From an uncultured Desulfobacter sp. (lineage in GTDB: Bacteria > Desulfobacterota > Desulfobacteria > Desulfobacterales > Desulfobacteraceae): a stretch of 64,000 nucleotides of DNA. Positions 63,496 to 64,000 of the stretch are shown in pieces; the first letter of the stretch is position 1, and the number at the start of each line of letters is the position of its first letter. Position numbers and translations under genes: made by a program. Below the pieces are notes generated by a model that worked only from the letters and a program-made list of their open reading frames with translations, had not been told where the DNA came from and searched no databases. The DNA lies in contig NZ_OY781882.1 of NCBI RefSeq assembly GCF_963677125.1, positions 1,992,501 to 2,056,500 on the forward strand, written 5' to 3'.

Positions 63496-64000
63496 TTATG
63501 AGCGCAAGCTTCTGCGCCAGGTGCGAACCCCCTCATTCAGGGTCTTAAGCAGATCCTCAAACAAATCGGGCGGGGTGTCTGCAAAGCGGCCCTGTTCAGT
63601 GGCACACAGAATCAGCACCGTGCGCAGGACCCCCCTGCTGTAAAAAGGCATGGCAAAATAGGAACGAACGCCTCTGGGAACAAACAAAGCCCAATCAATG
63701 GGTTTAATACTGTCCTGGGTATTGTCCACAACAAGATAGTCCAGGGAATACCGATTGATATCTTCGGCAATGGTACCTTTATAGGAATAGCTCTCCGACG
63801 TCGGCATTCCCTTGAACGGTTCTCCGGCACCATAAACCGTTACGCTGTTTTTGCGCACATGCACATCTGAAAACAGAATCCCTTCAAAGAGTCCTGCGGC
63901 CAATGGACTGTCAAGACAGAGGTCCATGATCTGATGAATGTCCACAAGCCCATGGATTTTTTCCCCCAGTTCCTTAATATGGCGCTCTTTTGAATCAGAT
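63496..64000 (-). CDS. GAF-domain protein (partial, N-terminus off window)
   Basis: The frame continues without a stop beyond the in-frame ATG at 63945 to the window edge (DSKERHIKELGEKIHGLVDI). The visible part looks like a GAF sensory domain: DLCLDSPLAAGLFEGILFSD, YLVVDNTQDSIKPIDWALFV, SYFAMPFYSRGVLRTVLILC. The protein ends in a short basic tail, so this is the C-terminus, perhaps of a sensor or a diguanylate cyclase-like regulator whose other domains lie to the right. Confidence 0.7.
   Translation of the reverse strand, partial: SDSKERHIKELGEKIHGLVDIHQIMDLCLDSPLAAGLFEGILFSDVHVRKNSVTVYGAGEPFKGMPTSESYSYKGTIAEDINRYSLDYLVVDNTQDSIKPIDWALFVPRGVRSYFAMPFYSRGVLRTVLILCATEQGRFADTPPDLFEDLLKTLNEGVRTWRRSLRS

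Overview
All 64 kb reads as one strand: every gene I can support lies on the minus strand, so genes are described from high to low coordinate. Gene content suggests a Gram-negative, probably deltaproteobacterial (Desulfobacterota, Desulfobacteraceae-like) bacterium: an outer-membrane barrel, a TolC-type efflux system, a Wzx/Wzy-type exopolysaccharide locus, a PEP-CTERM protein and many degraded mobile pieces. That assignment is inference from gene content. No rRNA or tRNA gene was seen.

Region 1 (about 1-24.6 kb) is an exopolysaccharide/capsule locus. It holds three sugar-nucleotide enzymes (a CapD/PseB-like dehydratase, an SQD1/UDP-sulfoquinovose-synthase-like enzyme and a nucleotide-sugar epimerase), a large secreted glycoside hydrolase, Wzx, two Wzy/ligase-family membrane proteins, a sulfotransferase, three GT4 glycosyltransferases, a nucleotidyltransferase-fold protein, the initiating polyprenyl-phosphate sugar-phosphate transferase, a TPR protein, a CpsB-type tyrosine phosphatase and a partial outer-membrane barrel. 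The SQD1-like enzyme plus the sulfotransferase suggest a sulfonated and/or sulfated polysaccharide. IS debris interrupts it at 13.9-15.1 kb, and a roughly 2-kb insert bounded by a 25-bp repeat sits between the ligase and cpsB.

Region 2 (about 24.6-36.2 kb) is a genomic scrapyard: nine partial copies of one REP-associated (Y1/RAYT) transposase unit interleaved with toxin-antitoxin modules (VapBC, YgiT/DUF4258, ParE, HicBA, MNT/HEPN, PIN), Rpn-type nuclease genes, palindromic junction motifs and a 171-bp near-identical duplication. Many modules are broken, several with the antitoxin intact and the toxin damaged.

Region 3 (36.2-42.7 kb) is rmlA-rmlC-rmlD-rmlB (dTDP-rhamnose) followed by two tandem AAA-ATPase/PD-(D/E)XK paralogues. 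Region 4 (42.9-47 kb) is the most interesting: an HprK-like kinase, a PqqD-like peptide-binding protein, an S24/S26 peptidase and a radical SAM/SPASM enzyme in one tight operon, followed by a 47-residue ORF whose N-terminus carries the YxxPxL leader motif recognised by PqqD-type domains, then a PEP-CTERM protein. This looks like a RiPP (ribosomally made, post-translationally modified peptide) cassette beside exopolysaccharide genes.

Region 5 (47.8-57.4 kb) is a tripartite RND efflux system with its own two-component regulator, preceded by a group II intron. Region 6 (57.6-64 kb) is an operon of a FadR-type regulator, a small protein, a polytopic membrane protein, a Tat-exported metallo-beta-lactamase-fold protein and a CobW-type GTPase, controlled from a region with a perfect 18-bp-arm palindrome of FadR/PdhR type; a GAF-domain protein runs off the right edge.
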